A stretch of 64,000 nucleotides of DNA from Larkinella rosea (GCF_003858635.1 NZ_RQJO01000009.1:1054001-1118000), one strand, 5' to 3'. Positions 53,102 through 61,761 are shown, counted from the stretch's first letter. The notes: generated by a model not told the origin, from the letters alone. A program made the numbers and translations.

Positions 53102-54259
53102 ATGGCGCACAGAAAAATGCGGATGGGCATGATTGGCGGTAGCCTGGAAGCCTTTATTGGGGCTGTCCACCGTCGGGCCGCCGTTTTCGACGGGGAAATT
53201 GAACTCGTCTGCGGGGCGTTTAGCTCCAATCCGGAAAAATCAAAGGCGACGGGACACGCGCTGTATTTACCCGACGAGCGTGTCTACGGTAGTTTTGAGG
53301 AAATGATTTTAAAAGAGAAAGAATTGCCGGAAGGGGAACGCATGGATTTTGTGTCGATTGTGACACCGAACCACATGCACTTTCCACCGGCTAAGCTGGC
53401 TCTTGAAAACGGTTTTCACGTGGTTTGTGATAAGCCGATGACCCTGAATCTGGCGGAAGCTCGTGAACTGGCCCGGATTGTCGAAGAAACCGGTAAACTG
53501 TTTTGTCTGACGCACAATTACACGGGTTATCCGATGGTGAAAGAGGCCCGCGAGATGGTGCGGAGTGGCAAATTGGGCAAGTTGCGGAAAGTGGTGGTCG
53601 AATACCCGCAAGGCTGGCTGTCGAAGCTGGAAGAAGCCACAACGTACAAGCAGGCTATCTGGCGTACCGACCCGGCACAGTCGGGTGCGGCTGGTTGCAT
53701 GGGTGACATTGGCACACACGCCGAAAACCTGGCGGAATACATTACGGGTTTGAAAATTACCGAGTTGTGTGCTGACCTGACCATTTTTGTGCCGGGTCGC
53801 AAACTCGACGATGATGGCAATGTGTTGCTTCATTTTGAAAACGGCGTCAAGGGGGTTCTGCACGCCAGCCAGATTGCCAACGGCGAAGAGAACGCACTGA
53901 ACATCCGGATTTACGGTGAACTGGGCGGTTTGGAGTGGCGTCAGATGGAGCCGAATACGCTGATTTACAAAACGCAGGAAGGCCAGCGGATTTTCCGCCC
54001 ATCGGTCGGAGATTTGTCACCGGTGGCCAAAGCGCACATCCGGGTGCCGTCTGGTCACCCTGAAGGCTTCTTCGAAGCGTTTGCCAATCTGTATCGCAAC
54101 TTTGCCGTTACGCTGCGCAGTAAAATGGAAGGCAAGGAGCCCGATCCGATCTATGCCGATTTCCCCTCGGCCGAAGACGGCATCCGCGGGCTGGCCTTCA
54201 TCGAAACCGTCATCCAGTCGAACCAGTCTTCTGAAAAGTGGACGAAATTTATTGAGTGA
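53102..54259 (+). CDS. Gfo/Idh/MocA family oxidoreductase (first copy)
   Basis: A 385-residue NAD(P)-dependent dehydrogenase for sugars or polyols. The Rossmann start is MRMGMIGGSLEAFIGAVHRR, slightly unlike the usual GxGxxG. The family motifs VSIVTPNHMHFPPAKLALEN and HVVCDKPMTLNLAEA (catalytic Lys) are present, and the C-terminal sheet domain includes GCMGDIGTHAENLAEYITG. The cluster with a second member, an isomerase/epimerase and an MFS carrier suggests oxidation, epimerisation or breakdown of a sugar acid, inositol or 3-keto-sugar. The start ATG follows a TATTACAAATATT spacer with no Shine-Dalgarno sequence. Confidence 0.94.
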   Translation: MAHRKMRMGMIGGSLEAFIGAVHRRAAVFDGEIELVCGAFSSNPEKSKATGHALYLPDERVYGSFEEMILKEKELPEGERMDFVSIVTPNHMHFPPAKLALENGFHVVCDKPMTLNLAEARELARIVEETGKLFCLTHNYTGYPMVKEAREMVRSGKLGKLRKVVVEYPQGWLSKLEEATTYKQAIWRTDPAQSGAAGCMGDIGTHAENLAEYITGLKITELCADLTIFVPGRKLDDDGNVLLHFENGVKGVLHASQIANGEENALNIRIYGELGGLEWRQMEPNTLIYKTQEGQRIFRPSVGDLSPVAKAHIRVPSGHPEGFFEAFANLYRNFAVTLRSKMEGKEPDPIYADFPSAEDGIRGLAFIETVIQSNQSSEKWTKFIE

Positions 54260-54265
54260 AATTAA

Positions 54266-54363
54266 GTTGTTTCGCGGAGTTTAGCTGAGAGAAAAGGAGT
54301 CAAGCGGAGATTATATAGAACTCTGCTTAACTCATTAACCTCCGCTTCGCTCCGCGAAACAAC
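54266..54363. repeat. intergenic inverted repeat, family 4, full copy
   Basis: Perfect 14-bp arms GTTGTTTCGCGGAG (54266-54279) and CTCCGCGAAACAAC (54350-54363), with inner partial arms AGCGGAG and CTCCGCT. The right arm recurs alone at 24724-24747. It lies inside the sugar operon between the two Gfo/Idh/MocA genes. Confidence 0.75.
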
Positions 54364-54402
54364 TCCTTTTTAACCTTTAAAACATTACTTTAAATCTCAC
54401 AA

Positions 54403-55548
54403 ATGGAAAAAATCAAAGTTGGTGTAGTTGGTACGGGCTTCATTGGTCCGGCTCACATTGAAGCCCTGCGTCGGCTTCCGAACGTCGAGGTCGTTGCGCT
54501 TTGCGAAGTGACCGCCGAACTGGCCCGGCAAAAAGCCGATGCGCTCGGCATTGCCCGTTCCTACACCTTTGACGAATTGCTCAAACAGGACGACATCCAG
54601 AGTGTACACATCTGTACGCCCAACTTCCTGCACTACTCGCAATCGAAAGCGGCTTTGGCAGCCGGTAAGCATGTTATCTGCGAAAAACCGCTCGCCAAAG
54701 ACCTCAAAGAAGCCGAAGAACTGGTTGAACTGGCGGCTCAATCGGGGCTGGTGAATGCCGTACACTTCAATCTGCGGTATTATCCGCTGGCGCGTCAGAT
54801 GCGGGTGATGCGTCAGAAAGGCGATCTGGGCGAAGTCTACTCGGTGATTGGTTCGTATTTGCAGGACTGGCTTTTCTACAACACCGACTACAACTGGCGG
54901 CTCGAACCCGACAAGTCGGGCGATTCGCGGGCCATTGCCGACATCGGTTCGCACCTGATGGATATTCTGGAATACATTACCGGTCTGAAAACCGTTGCCG
55001 TATTGGCCGATTTCAATACCATTCACAAAACCCGGAAAAAACCGCTGAAAGCCGTTGAAACGTATTCGGGCAAGATGCTGCAACCGGAAGATTACGCCGA
55101 TGTGCCCATCAATACCGAAGACCACGCCAACGTGCTGCTGCGGTTCGACAACGGAAATAAAGGCGTTATCACGGTTTCACAGGTGTCGGCGGGTCGCAAA
55201 AACCAGATGAAACTGGAGATTGCCGGTTCGAAGAAAACGTTTGCCTGGAACTCGGAAGCGCCGAACGAAATGTGGATCGGAAACCGCGACGGTTACAACG
55301 AAAACCTGATGCGCGACCCGTCGCTGCTGTATTCCGAAGCGCGTTCGGTCGTTTCCTTCCCCGGTGGTCACAACGAAGGTTTCCCCGACACCTCGAAGCA
55401 ACTTTTCAAAGAAGTATACGACGCTATTGCCACTGGCAAACAGCCCGAAAACCCCACTTTTCCCACCTTCGCCGACGGCTACCGCGAGCTTTTGATTTGC
55501 GAAAAAATTCTGGAATCGAACCGGAGTCAGGGGTGGGTAGAAATTTAA
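54403..55548 (+). CDS. Gfo/Idh/MocA family oxidoreductase (second copy)
   Basis: A 381-residue dehydrogenase with a canonical start KVGVVGTGFIGPAHIEALRR, VHICTPNFLHYSQSKAAL and HVICEKPLAKDLKEAEEL with the catalytic Lys. A His-containing motif IADIGSHLMDILEYITGLK lies in the C-terminal domain. It differs clearly from the first copy at 53102, so the two probably act on different steps or sugars. It lies 143 bp after the first copy, across a palindromic repeat, and 70 bp before the epimerase gene. Confidence 0.95.
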   Translation: MEKIKVGVVGTGFIGPAHIEALRRLPNVEVVALCEVTAELARQKADALGIARSYTFDELLKQDDIQSVHICTPNFLHYSQSKAALAAGKHVICEKPLAKDLKEAEELVELAAQSGLVNAVHFNLRYYPLARQMRVMRQKGDLGEVYSVIGSYLQDWLFYNTDYNWRLEPDKSGDSRAIADIGSHLMDILEYITGLKTVAVLADFNTIHKTRKKPLKAVETYSGKMLQPEDYADVPINTEDHANVLLRFDNGNKGVITVSQVSAGRKNQMKLEIAGSKKTFAWNSEAPNEMWIGNRDGYNENLMRDPSLLYSEARSVVSFPGGHNEGFPDTSKQLFKEVYDAIATGKQPENPTFPTFADGYRELLICEKILESNRSQGWVEI

Positions 55549-55557
55549 TTTTGAATG

Positions 55558-55602
55558 AGTGGTTGATGGACATTCTATCAATCACTTAATCACTCAACCA
55601 CT
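55558..55602. repeat. small intergenic inverted repeat
   Basis: 9-bp arms AGTGGTTGA (55558-55566) and TCAACCACT (55594-55602), with weaker outer pairing (GAATG / CTCAC region). It fills the gap between the second dehydrogenase and the isomerase gene. Confidence 0.55.
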
Positions 55603-55618
55603 AACTCACTTAATAAAA

Positions 55619-56671
55619 ATGAAAACGATCAAAGGACCTGCGGTCTTTTTAGCTCAGTTTTTAGGGGATACCGCACCCTTCAATTCCTTGGATTCGATTG
55701 CCAAATACATGGCCGATTTGGGCTATAAAGGGATTCAGTTACCGACCTGGGACCCCCGGGTGATTGACCTGAAAAAAGCGGCCGAAAGCACGACGTATTG
55801 CGATGAACTGAAAGGCAAACTGAAGGACATCGGGGTGGAAATCACCGAACTGTCGACGCACCTTCAGGGACAATTGGTCGCGGTTCATCCGGCGTATGCG
55901 TCGATGTTCGACGGTTTTGGGCCGGGCGAACTGGCGGGCAAACCGAAAGAACAGCAGGAGTGGGCCGTTCAGCAATTGAAATGGGCCGCCAAAGCGAGCC
56001 AGAATCTTGGTTTGACGTCGCACGTTACGTTTTCCGGGGCGTTGTTGTGGCCCTTCGTTTACCCGTGGCCGCAACGTCCGCAGGGACTGGTGACCACGGC
56101 TTTCCAGGAACTGGCCAACCGCTGGAAGCCCATTCTGGATGCGTTCGATGAATCGGGCGTCAATGTTGGTTACGAATTGCACCCCGGTGAAGATTTGCAC
56201 GACGGGATTACATTTGAAATGTTTCTCGATGCCGTTGGTGGTCACAAACGGGCGGGGATCAACTACGATCCGAGCCACTTTGTGTTGCAACAGCTTGATT
56301 ACCTGCAATTCATCGATTTCTACCACGACCGGATTTATGCTTTCCACGTCAAAGATGCCGAGTTCAATCCAACCGGTAAGCAGGGCGTTTACAGCGGTTA
56401 TCAGGGCTGGGTCGAGCGGGCCGGGCGGTTCCGTTCGCTGGGCGATGGCCAGGTCGATTTCGGCGGAATTTTCAGCAAACTGTCGCAATACGACTATGAC
56501 GGCTGGGCGGTTCTGGAATGGGAATGCGCCATCAAACACCCCGAACAGGGCGCGGCCGAAGGTGCACCGTTTATCGAAAGCCACATCATTCGCGTAACGG
56601 AGCACGCTTTCGACGATTTCGCCGGAACCGGTGCGGACGAAGCATTCAACAAGAAATTGCTGGGCTTATAA
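55619..56671 (+). CDS. sugar phosphate isomerase/epimerase (xylose isomerase-like TIM barrel)
   Basis: A 350-residue protein from the ATG at 55619. It has the AP endonuclease 2 / xylose isomerase-like barrel. Metal ligand positions are suggested by VGYELHPGEDLH, INYDPSHFVLQ, IYAFHVKDAEF and WAVLEWECAIKHPEQG. It resembles IolE- and IolI-type enzymes that dehydrate or epimerise keto-inositols and sugars. As the third gene after two Gfo/Idh/MocA dehydrogenases it likely handles the keto product. It ends with AFNKKLLGL. The exact reaction cannot be told. Confidence 0.92.
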   Translation: MKTIKGPAVFLAQFLGDTAPFNSLDSIAKYMADLGYKGIQLPTWDPRVIDLKKAAESTTYCDELKGKLKDIGVEITELSTHLQGQLVAVHPAYASMFDGFGPGELAGKPKEQQEWAVQQLKWAAKASQNLGLTSHVTFSGALLWPFVYPWPQRPQGLVTTAFQELANRWKPILDAFDESGVNVGYELHPGEDLHDGITFEMFLDAVGGHKRAGINYDPSHFVLQQLDYLQFIDFYHDRIYAFHVKDAEFNPTGKQGVYSGYQGWVERAGRFRSLGDGQVDFGGIFSKLSQYDYDGWAVLEWECAIKHPEQGAAEGAPFIESHIIRVTEHAFDDFAGTGADEAFNKKLLGL

Positions 56672-56858
56672 TTTGGTGGGGGAGAGTTGTCTTCAGGTTC
56701 TGGTTGTCAGGATCTAAGTACAATTCTCCCTCCAATTTTAAAACCACCCCTGGATTTTGACAGTTTAAAGCATCAAACTTCCATTCGTAAAAAACCGGAT
56801 GCAACGATTATCTATCCTGTTAAATTCAGGACAGTTTTACGCTTTAAACTCGCAAAAA

Positions 56859-57062
56859 ATGGCAGGTCAAGGATCGGGTGGCAACGTACTGGCAGCCCTC
56901 TGTAGTTTCTTTATTCCGGGTTTGGGACAACTTCTGCAAGGGCGGCTGCTGATGGCGGTTTTGCAGTTTGTGCTGGCCGGAGTCCTCTGGTTTTTTCTGC
57001 TGGGCTGGCTCATTCACTTGTGGTCTATCATCGATGCCGCCCGGTTTAATCCGGCTAATTGA
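56859..57062 (+). CDS. small membrane protein with TM2-like pattern
   Basis: About 67 residues from the ATG at 56859 (MAGQGSGGNVLAALCSFFIP); an upstream ATG at 56799 would add 20 residues. It has a GLGQLLQGRLLMAVLQF motif and a helix LAGVLWFFLLGWLIHLW, then IIDAARFNPAN. This layout (PGLGQ, two helices, final D-A) matches small TM2-like proteins of unknown function. It stands alone, between the sugar cluster and a convergent Uma2 gene. Confidence 0.7.
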   Translation: MAGQGSGGNVLAALCSFFIPGLGQLLQGRLLMAVLQFVLAGVLWFFLLGWLIHLWSIIDAARFNPAN

Positions 57063-57275
57063 TAGCGCCCATGTTTGACGCAATGGACTCCATTCCGCAA
57101 CTGAAAGACGGTTGAGGAAGCTATCAGCATTCAATAAAGCACTTTTTACCGGCCCTTTCTGGAAAACCGGTTACAAAAACGCCACTAGATCAGCCTGAAT
57201 TGGGTCAAATTTGTCTCGGAGGAAAAACGCAAAAAAGGTGGTAGAAATTGAACGGCGGTTTGTGGGGCTGAGGAG

Positions 57276-57896
57276 TTAAAACTCAATCCCCTCTTCCCGC
57301 AACAACTCGGCCAGATTCAACACACAATCACCCCAAACCGGTACGGTAACATCCCAATTGTGCGTAGTCCAGTCTGCGCTTCGGCTGGCGATGAAAAGCT
57401 TTTGGGGGTGGGTTGTAATCCAGACAACCCGTTCGACGCCAAAGTCCAGCAGGCACTCGGTTTTTTCGTAAATGTAACTTTGATCGCGGGACGGGAAATT
57501 TTCCAGATCGATCCGGACATCCACTTCAATGGCAACTTTGGGTGCTACATCGAAATATTTGTTGGTCAGAATCAGGCCAGCTTTTTCGAAAATGGCAATA
57601 TCATTGGACAAATTACTCCGGTGGTCAACGTGCAAGCCGGATTCGTTGGAGGCTATTAAAAATTTTTTCCGATCAATCGTTCGACCAAGGTACAGGATAA
57701 TCGCAGTGACCAGAACCGCTTGCAACGAACTGCTTCCCATAATTTCTTCGGGTGTTTTCTTTCCGGACAAAACTTCCTTGTAGCCCCTGTAATACAGAGG
57801 CTTCCCGTTAAGTGTTTCGTAAATCAAGTAGGATGGAACCCGCTTGCGACGCTTTGGTTCTTCGGTAACGATAGGAATGGGCATGCGTAGGCTCAT
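57276..57896 (-). CDS. Uma2 family (DUF820) endonuclease-like protein
   Basis: About 206 residues from the ATG at 57896 (MSLRMPIPIVTEEPKRR). An ATG at 57983 lies inside the modA start and is unlikely. The core has a PD-(D/E)XK-like pattern: SNESGLHVDHRSNLSNDIAI, then APKVAIEVDVRIDLEN, then CLLDFGVERVVWITTHPQKL. The usual Glu is present (AIEVDV), but the following Lys is not obvious, so catalysis is doubtful. Uma2 proteins are frequent in cyanobacteria and Bacteroidota, and their role is unknown. It is divergent from modABC, with a 78-bp spacer. Confidence 0.82.
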   Translation of the reverse strand: MSLRMPIPIVTEEPKRRKRVPSYLIYETLNGKPLYYRGYKEVLSGKKTPEEIMGSSSLQAVLVTAIILYLGRTIDRKKFLIASNESGLHVDHRSNLSNDIAIFEKAGLILTNKYFDVAPKVAIEVDVRIDLENFPSRDQSYIYEKTECLLDFGVERVVWITTHPQKLFIASRSADWTTHNWDVTVPVWGDCVLNLAELLREEGIEF

Positions 57897-57974
57897 CAAG
57901 ATGAAACCAATACTACCAATTTTAACCCGAAATTTCAAGAACTCGCTATATTTGGAAAACCATAACGATATTCC

Positions 57975-58712
57975 ATGCGTCACTGGCTGATCTTGCTTTT
58001 TGTTGCATCAACGTTGTCTGCGTCGGCCCAGAAAATCCGGGTGGCGGTGGCTGCCAATGCGCAGTTTGTGATGGAAAAAGTGCAGGCGGGTTTTGAAAAG
58101 AAAACCGGTTTGCAGATTGAATCCATCGTTAGCTCGTCGGGGAAACTAACCACCCAGATTCAGAATGGGGCGCCGTTTGACGTCTTTCTGTCGGCCGATA
58201 TGAGCTACCCCGAAGCGGTTTTTCAGGCCGGACTTTCCGAAACCAAACCGAAAATTTACGCCTACGGTTTACTGGTACTCTGGATGCGGGCCGACCTGGA
58301 CCCCAGCCGGGGATTGTCCGTATTGAACGATAATGCCGTAGCAAAAATCGCCGTCGCCAATCCCAAAACCGCCCCGTACGGAACCGCGGCCATCAATGTA
58401 TTGATCAAACAGAATCTCCTGACGGGCCTGCAACCCAAAATTGTTTATGGCGAAAGTATTGCTCAGGTTAATCAATACCTGGTTTCGGGTGCGGTTGACG
58501 CTGGTTTTACGGCCAAATCGGTCGTGCTCGAACCGTCATTGAAAGGCAAGGGACGCTGGGTGGACGTGAAAGGAGCGGAGCCGATTGCGCAGGGTGTGGT
58601 TTTACTCAAAAACGCCAAAGACGGTGCCCGAAAATTCTACGATTATTTGTTTACGCCGGAAGCTCAGGCCATTTTCCGGCAATATGGCTACCAATTGCCT
58701 GCCCGCCAATGA
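57975..58712 (+). CDS. modA: molybdate ABC transporter, substrate-binding protein
   Basis: A 245-residue periplasmic protein with signal peptide WLILLFVASTLSASAQ. It has the ModA pattern IRVAVAANAQFVMEKVQ, IVSSSGKLTTQIQNGAPFDV and FLSADMSYPEAVF, with the serines that bind the oxyanion. The end GARKFYDYLFTPEAQAIFRQ is typical. It captures molybdate (or tungstate) for the permease. It overlaps modB by 4 bp (ATGA), which shows a tight modABC operon. Confidence 0.96.
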   Translation: MRHWLILLFVASTLSASAQKIRVAVAANAQFVMEKVQAGFEKKTGLQIESIVSSSGKLTTQIQNGAPFDVFLSADMSYPEAVFQAGLSETKPKIYAYGLLVLWMRADLDPSRGLSVLNDNAVAKIAVANPKTAPYGTAAINVLIKQNLLTGLQPKIVYGESIAQVNQYLVSGAVDAGFTAKSVVLEPSLKGKGRWVDVKGAEPIAQGVVLLKNAKDGARKFYDYLFTPEAQAIFRQYGYQLPARQ

Positions 58713-59380
58713 CCGATTTCGACTGGCAACCGTTGCTGCTTACGTTTCGGCTGGCGACCACCACGACGTTATTGCTGTTGCTGGTTGGTATTCCGCTGGC
58801 TGGCTGGCTGGCCTTCACCCGATTTCGGCTGAAACCGGTAATCGAAGCGGTCGTTAGTCTGCCGTTGGTTCTGCCGCCCTCGGTCTTGGGTTTCTACTTC
58901 CTGCTGGCGTTTAGTCCAACCGGTTTTTTGGGCGAAAGACTGCTCTCCTGGTTCGATGTGCGGTTATTGTTTACGTTTGAAGGGTTGGTCGTTGCTTCCA
59001 TTTTTTACAGTCTGCCGTTTATGGTTCATCCGGTTCAGGCCGGGCTGGAAAACCTGCCCGCGTCGTTGCGGGAAGCGTCCTACACATTGGGGAAGTCGCG
59101 TCGGGAAACGTTTTTTCGCGTATTACTTCCCAACATAAAACCGTCATTGCTGACAGGCATCGTGCTGTCGTTTGCCCACACGATTGGCGAATTTGGACTG
59201 GTGTTGATGATTGGCGGTAATCTGCCCGGCGAGACCCGCGTAGCGTCGGTGGCTATTTACGACGAAGTCGAGTTGCTGCACTACGATGCCGCCAATGCCT
59301 ATGCCCTCTTGCTCTTGGCGGTCTCCTTTGGTATTTTGGTGGCGGTTTACGCCATCAACAAACGGTGGGCGATTTTCTGA
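58709..59380 (+). CDS. modB: molybdate ABC transporter, permease
   Basis: A 223-residue inner-membrane protein with five to six helices and the ABC-contact loop ASLREASYTLGKSRRETFFR (EAA motif). It starts MTDFDWQPLLLTFRLA and ends VAVYAINKRWAIF. It forms the channel for molybdate. The start overlaps the modA stop (ATGA), and the stop shares a base with the modC start (TGATG). Confidence 0.96.
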   Translation: MTDFDWQPLLLTFRLATTTTLLLLLVGIPLAGWLAFTRFRLKPVIEAVVSLPLVLPPSVLGFYFLLAFSPTGFLGERLLSWFDVRLLFTFEGLVVASIFYSLPFMVHPVQAGLENLPASLREASYTLGKSRRETFFRVLLPNIKPSLLTGIVLSFAHTIGEFGLVLMIGGNLPGETRVASVAIYDEVELLHYDAANAYALLLLAVSFGILVAVYAINKRWAIF

Positions 59381-60243
59381 TGCCAATGATTCATTTTCAT
59401 GCCCGGATGAACCTGGAGTTTGCCAGCGGACCCGGTTTGCTCGATGTTGATTTTTCCCTGAAAACCGGTAGCCTGATCGGTTTGTACGGCCCTTCCGGTT
59501 CTGGAAAAACGACGCTGTTGCGGATTCTGGCGGGCCTGACTCAACCGGAAAGCGGACGCATTCGGGTCAACGACCGGTTTTGGCTCGATACTGAAAAGCA
59601 CATCAATCTGCCTACTCAGCAACGAAACGTCGGTATGGTTTTTCAGGACGCAGCTTTGTTTCCGAATATGAGTGTCCGGCAAAATGTGGAATTTGCCGCC
59701 GAAAACCGCCGGGATCCCCGGGTAAATGAATTGTTGGAACTGGCGGGATTACAGAATCTGGCGGATCGAAAACCGGTTACGCTTTCGGGTGGACAGCGGC
59801 AGCGGGTGGCGTTGGCCCGGGCGCTGGTGCGTCGACCACAGGTGTTGTTGCTGGACGAACCTTTCTCGGCTCTGGATCGTGTCACCCGTGATCAACTCCT
59901 GAACGAACTGCTTCGGTTGCACCGGAAATTTGGAACCACAACGGTGCTGGTGAGTCATCAATTGGATGAAATACAGCAGGTTACGGATACGGTGTTGGAG
60001 ATAGAACAGGGGAAAATGCAATGGCTGGAAAATAAGAGCGAAAACCGTAGGGCCGATAAGCAATCGGTCTCAGGTATTGTAACGAATATTGCGTTTGAGT
60101 CATCAAAAGTCCGCATTCAGGTTCAGTTGGCCGAAACGATAATTATAGTTGAACAAACGCCAACTGCGCTGGAATGGCAAATCGGAGAAACCGTCAAGCT
60201 GAATGTTGATCCGGAACAGTTTGTCCGACAATCAAAGTCGTGA
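59380..60243 (+). CDS. modC: molybdate ABC transporter, ATP-binding protein
   Basis: A 287-residue ATPase from the ATG at 59380 (MPMIHFHARMNLEF). It has the Walker A motif GPSGSGKTTLLRILAG, the Q-loop VGMVFQDAALFPNM, the signature LSGGQRQRVALARALV, Walker B VLLLDEPFSALD and the H-loop VLVSHQLDEI. A C-terminal TOBE-like part (SGIVTNIAFESSKVRIQVQL) would sense molybdate. It completes modABC; no ModE regulator is in the window. A strong terminator follows. Confidence 0.96.
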   Translation: MPMIHFHARMNLEFASGPGLLDVDFSLKTGSLIGLYGPSGSGKTTLLRILAGLTQPESGRIRVNDRFWLDTEKHINLPTQQRNVGMVFQDAALFPNMSVRQNVEFAAENRRDPRVNELLELAGLQNLADRKPVTLSGGQRQRVALARALVRRPQVLLLDEPFSALDRVTRDQLLNELLRLHRKFGTTTVLVSHQLDEIQQVTDTVLEIEQGKMQWLENKSENRRADKQSVSGIVTNIAFESSKVRIQVQLAETIIIVEQTPTALEWQIGETVKLNVDPEQFVRQSKS

Positions 60244-60258
60244 GGCTGTTGGCAAAAG

Positions 60259-60290
60259 AAAAATCCCAGGAATCGCGTCCTGGGATTTTT
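60259..60290 (+). terminator. terminator of modABC
   Basis: Perfect 13-bp stem AAAAATCCCAGGA / TCCTGGGATTTTT with a 6-nt loop, ending in a T-run, 15 bp after the modC stop. Confidence 0.9.
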
Positions 60291-60841
60291 GCTACCATTT
60301 TCTCTGTCCTACCTACCTTACTCCGTGAAGAGTAAGGCTCAAAAAAAGATCAGTATAACCATTTCGATTCAGCTGTACCGAAAGGTCGCATACAGCAAAA
60401 TGAAACATCTATACCGGACTTTCCGGTTGATCACTTATTTGCAAGCGAAATTTTATATATCCTGTATCCAATAATCTCTACCAGTTTCAATCGTTCTCGG
60501 AAAGGAACAAAAAGCGTGCCTTATTTCGAACCAGTGAATGGATATGAATTGGATGAAATGTCAACAATGAGAACACCGAAAAACCGGCATCAGTACTAGC
60601 TCAGTGAGAGCAGTAAAGAGGGGATATTTTTTATGTTCATACACGTTAAGTATTTCAATTACCGCATAAAGGTAAGGGTAATGTCTGGTAAATGCAAGAC
60701 AAATCTATTTTTTAAAAAAATTATAAAAGATTTTTTGTTCGATAAAACGTATGGTCATTTGTGCGTTTTAAATAATAAAAGGTAGGTTAGTTGCGAATAA
60801 GCGTCTGTTTATTCATTTTACGGTGATCATTTTTAGGTACG
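60291..60841. other. AT-rich spacer without a recognisable gene
   Basis: About 550 bp with clearly lower G+C than the neighbours, especially 60690-60800, and short homopolymer runs. The only open frame of any size (60289-60474, plus) has no protein-like composition. A short tRNA D-arm-like string (GCTCAGTGAGAGC, near 60599) is not part of a full tRNA. It may hold regulatory sequence, an sRNA or an old remnant; nothing specific can be supported. Confidence 0.4.
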
Positions 60842-61678
60842 ATGAAGATACAAACGATTGATACCGGTTTTTTCAAATTAGATGGCGGGGCAATGTTCGG
60901 TGTTGTGCCAAAAACACTCTGGGGCAAGCATCAAACGGCCGACGATCAGAATCGGTGCACCTGGGCGATGCGTTGTCTGCTGGTGGAGGAAGGGAACCGG
61001 CTGCTGCTGGTCGATACCGGAATGGGCGACAAACAGGATGCGCGTTTTTTTAGTCATTATGACCCACACGGCGAAGCTTCGCTCTTGCAATCCATCCAAC
61101 AGGCAGGCTATTCGGTGAATGAGATTACGGATGTGTTGCTGACTCATCTGCACTTCGATCACGTAGGCGGGGCCGTTCAACGCGTTTCAGACCGCTTATT
61201 GCCCACTTTTCCGGCGGCAACGTACTGGAGTCACCGCTCACACTGGCAGTGGGCAACGCATCCCAATCCAAGGGAAAAAGCGTCTTTTCTAAAAGAAAAT
61301 TTTGACCCCCTGCGGGAAAGCGGCCAACTGCAGTTCGTTGATGAGGGCGGTTTTTCGGTCCCTAATGTCGATCTGATGCAAGTGGATGGCCATACCGAAA
61401 AAATGACGCTGCCGATCTTCCGACTCGGGGACCGAACCGCTGTTTTTGCGGCCGATCTGATTCCGTCCTCGACTCACATTGCCTTGCCGTGGGTCATGAG
61501 TTACGACGTTCGTCCGCTGCTGACGATGGAAGAAAAAGCGCATTTGTTGCAAAAAGCCGCCGACGAAAACTGGATTTTGCTCTTCGAACACGATCCGGTT
61601 ATTGAAGCGGCCACCGTCGAAACAACCGATAAAGGAATTCGCATTCGGGAAAAAGGCCCGCTGGCTTTGTTCCTGTAA
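60842..61678 (+). CDS. MBL-fold metallo-hydrolase
   Basis: A 278-residue soluble enzyme of the metallo-beta-lactamase superfamily. Metal ligands are visible: HLHFDH near 99-104, then H in VDGHTEKM and D in VFAADLIPSS, with a distal His in LFEHDPVIEA. It begins MKIQTIDTGFFKLDGGAMFG, typical of the lactonase and AttM-like branch. Lactone or phosphoester hydrolysis is likely; it could be an N-acyl-homoserine lactonase-like enzyme, but the substrate is unproven. It is transcribed alone after a long AT-rich spacer. Confidence 0.92.
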   Translation: MKIQTIDTGFFKLDGGAMFGVVPKTLWGKHQTADDQNRCTWAMRCLLVEEGNRLLLVDTGMGDKQDARFFSHYDPHGEASLLQSIQQAGYSVNEITDVLLTHLHFDHVGGAVQRVSDRLLPTFPAATYWSHRSHWQWATHPNPREKASFLKENFDPLRESGQLQFVDEGGFSVPNVDLMQVDGHTEKMTLPIFRLGDRTAVFAADLIPSSTHIALPWVMSYDVRPLLTMEEKAHLLQKAADENWILLFEHDPVIEAATVETTDKGIRIREKGPLALFL

Positions 61679-61761
61679 AGGCAAAGTTGTTGGTTTATTT
61701 GAAGAGATAAAATAACTTATAGTAGATAAGTTGATGTCTGGTAATTAATCGTTAGGTCAAC

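Noticed and set aside
55739-56605. 288-residue minus-strand open frame
   Set aside because: Shadow of the sugar isomerase gene; no family resemblance.
60590-60625. tRNA-like D-arm string GCTCAGTGAGAGC
   Set aside because: No acceptor stem, anticodon arm or TpsiC sequence can be built around it, so it is not a tRNA gene.
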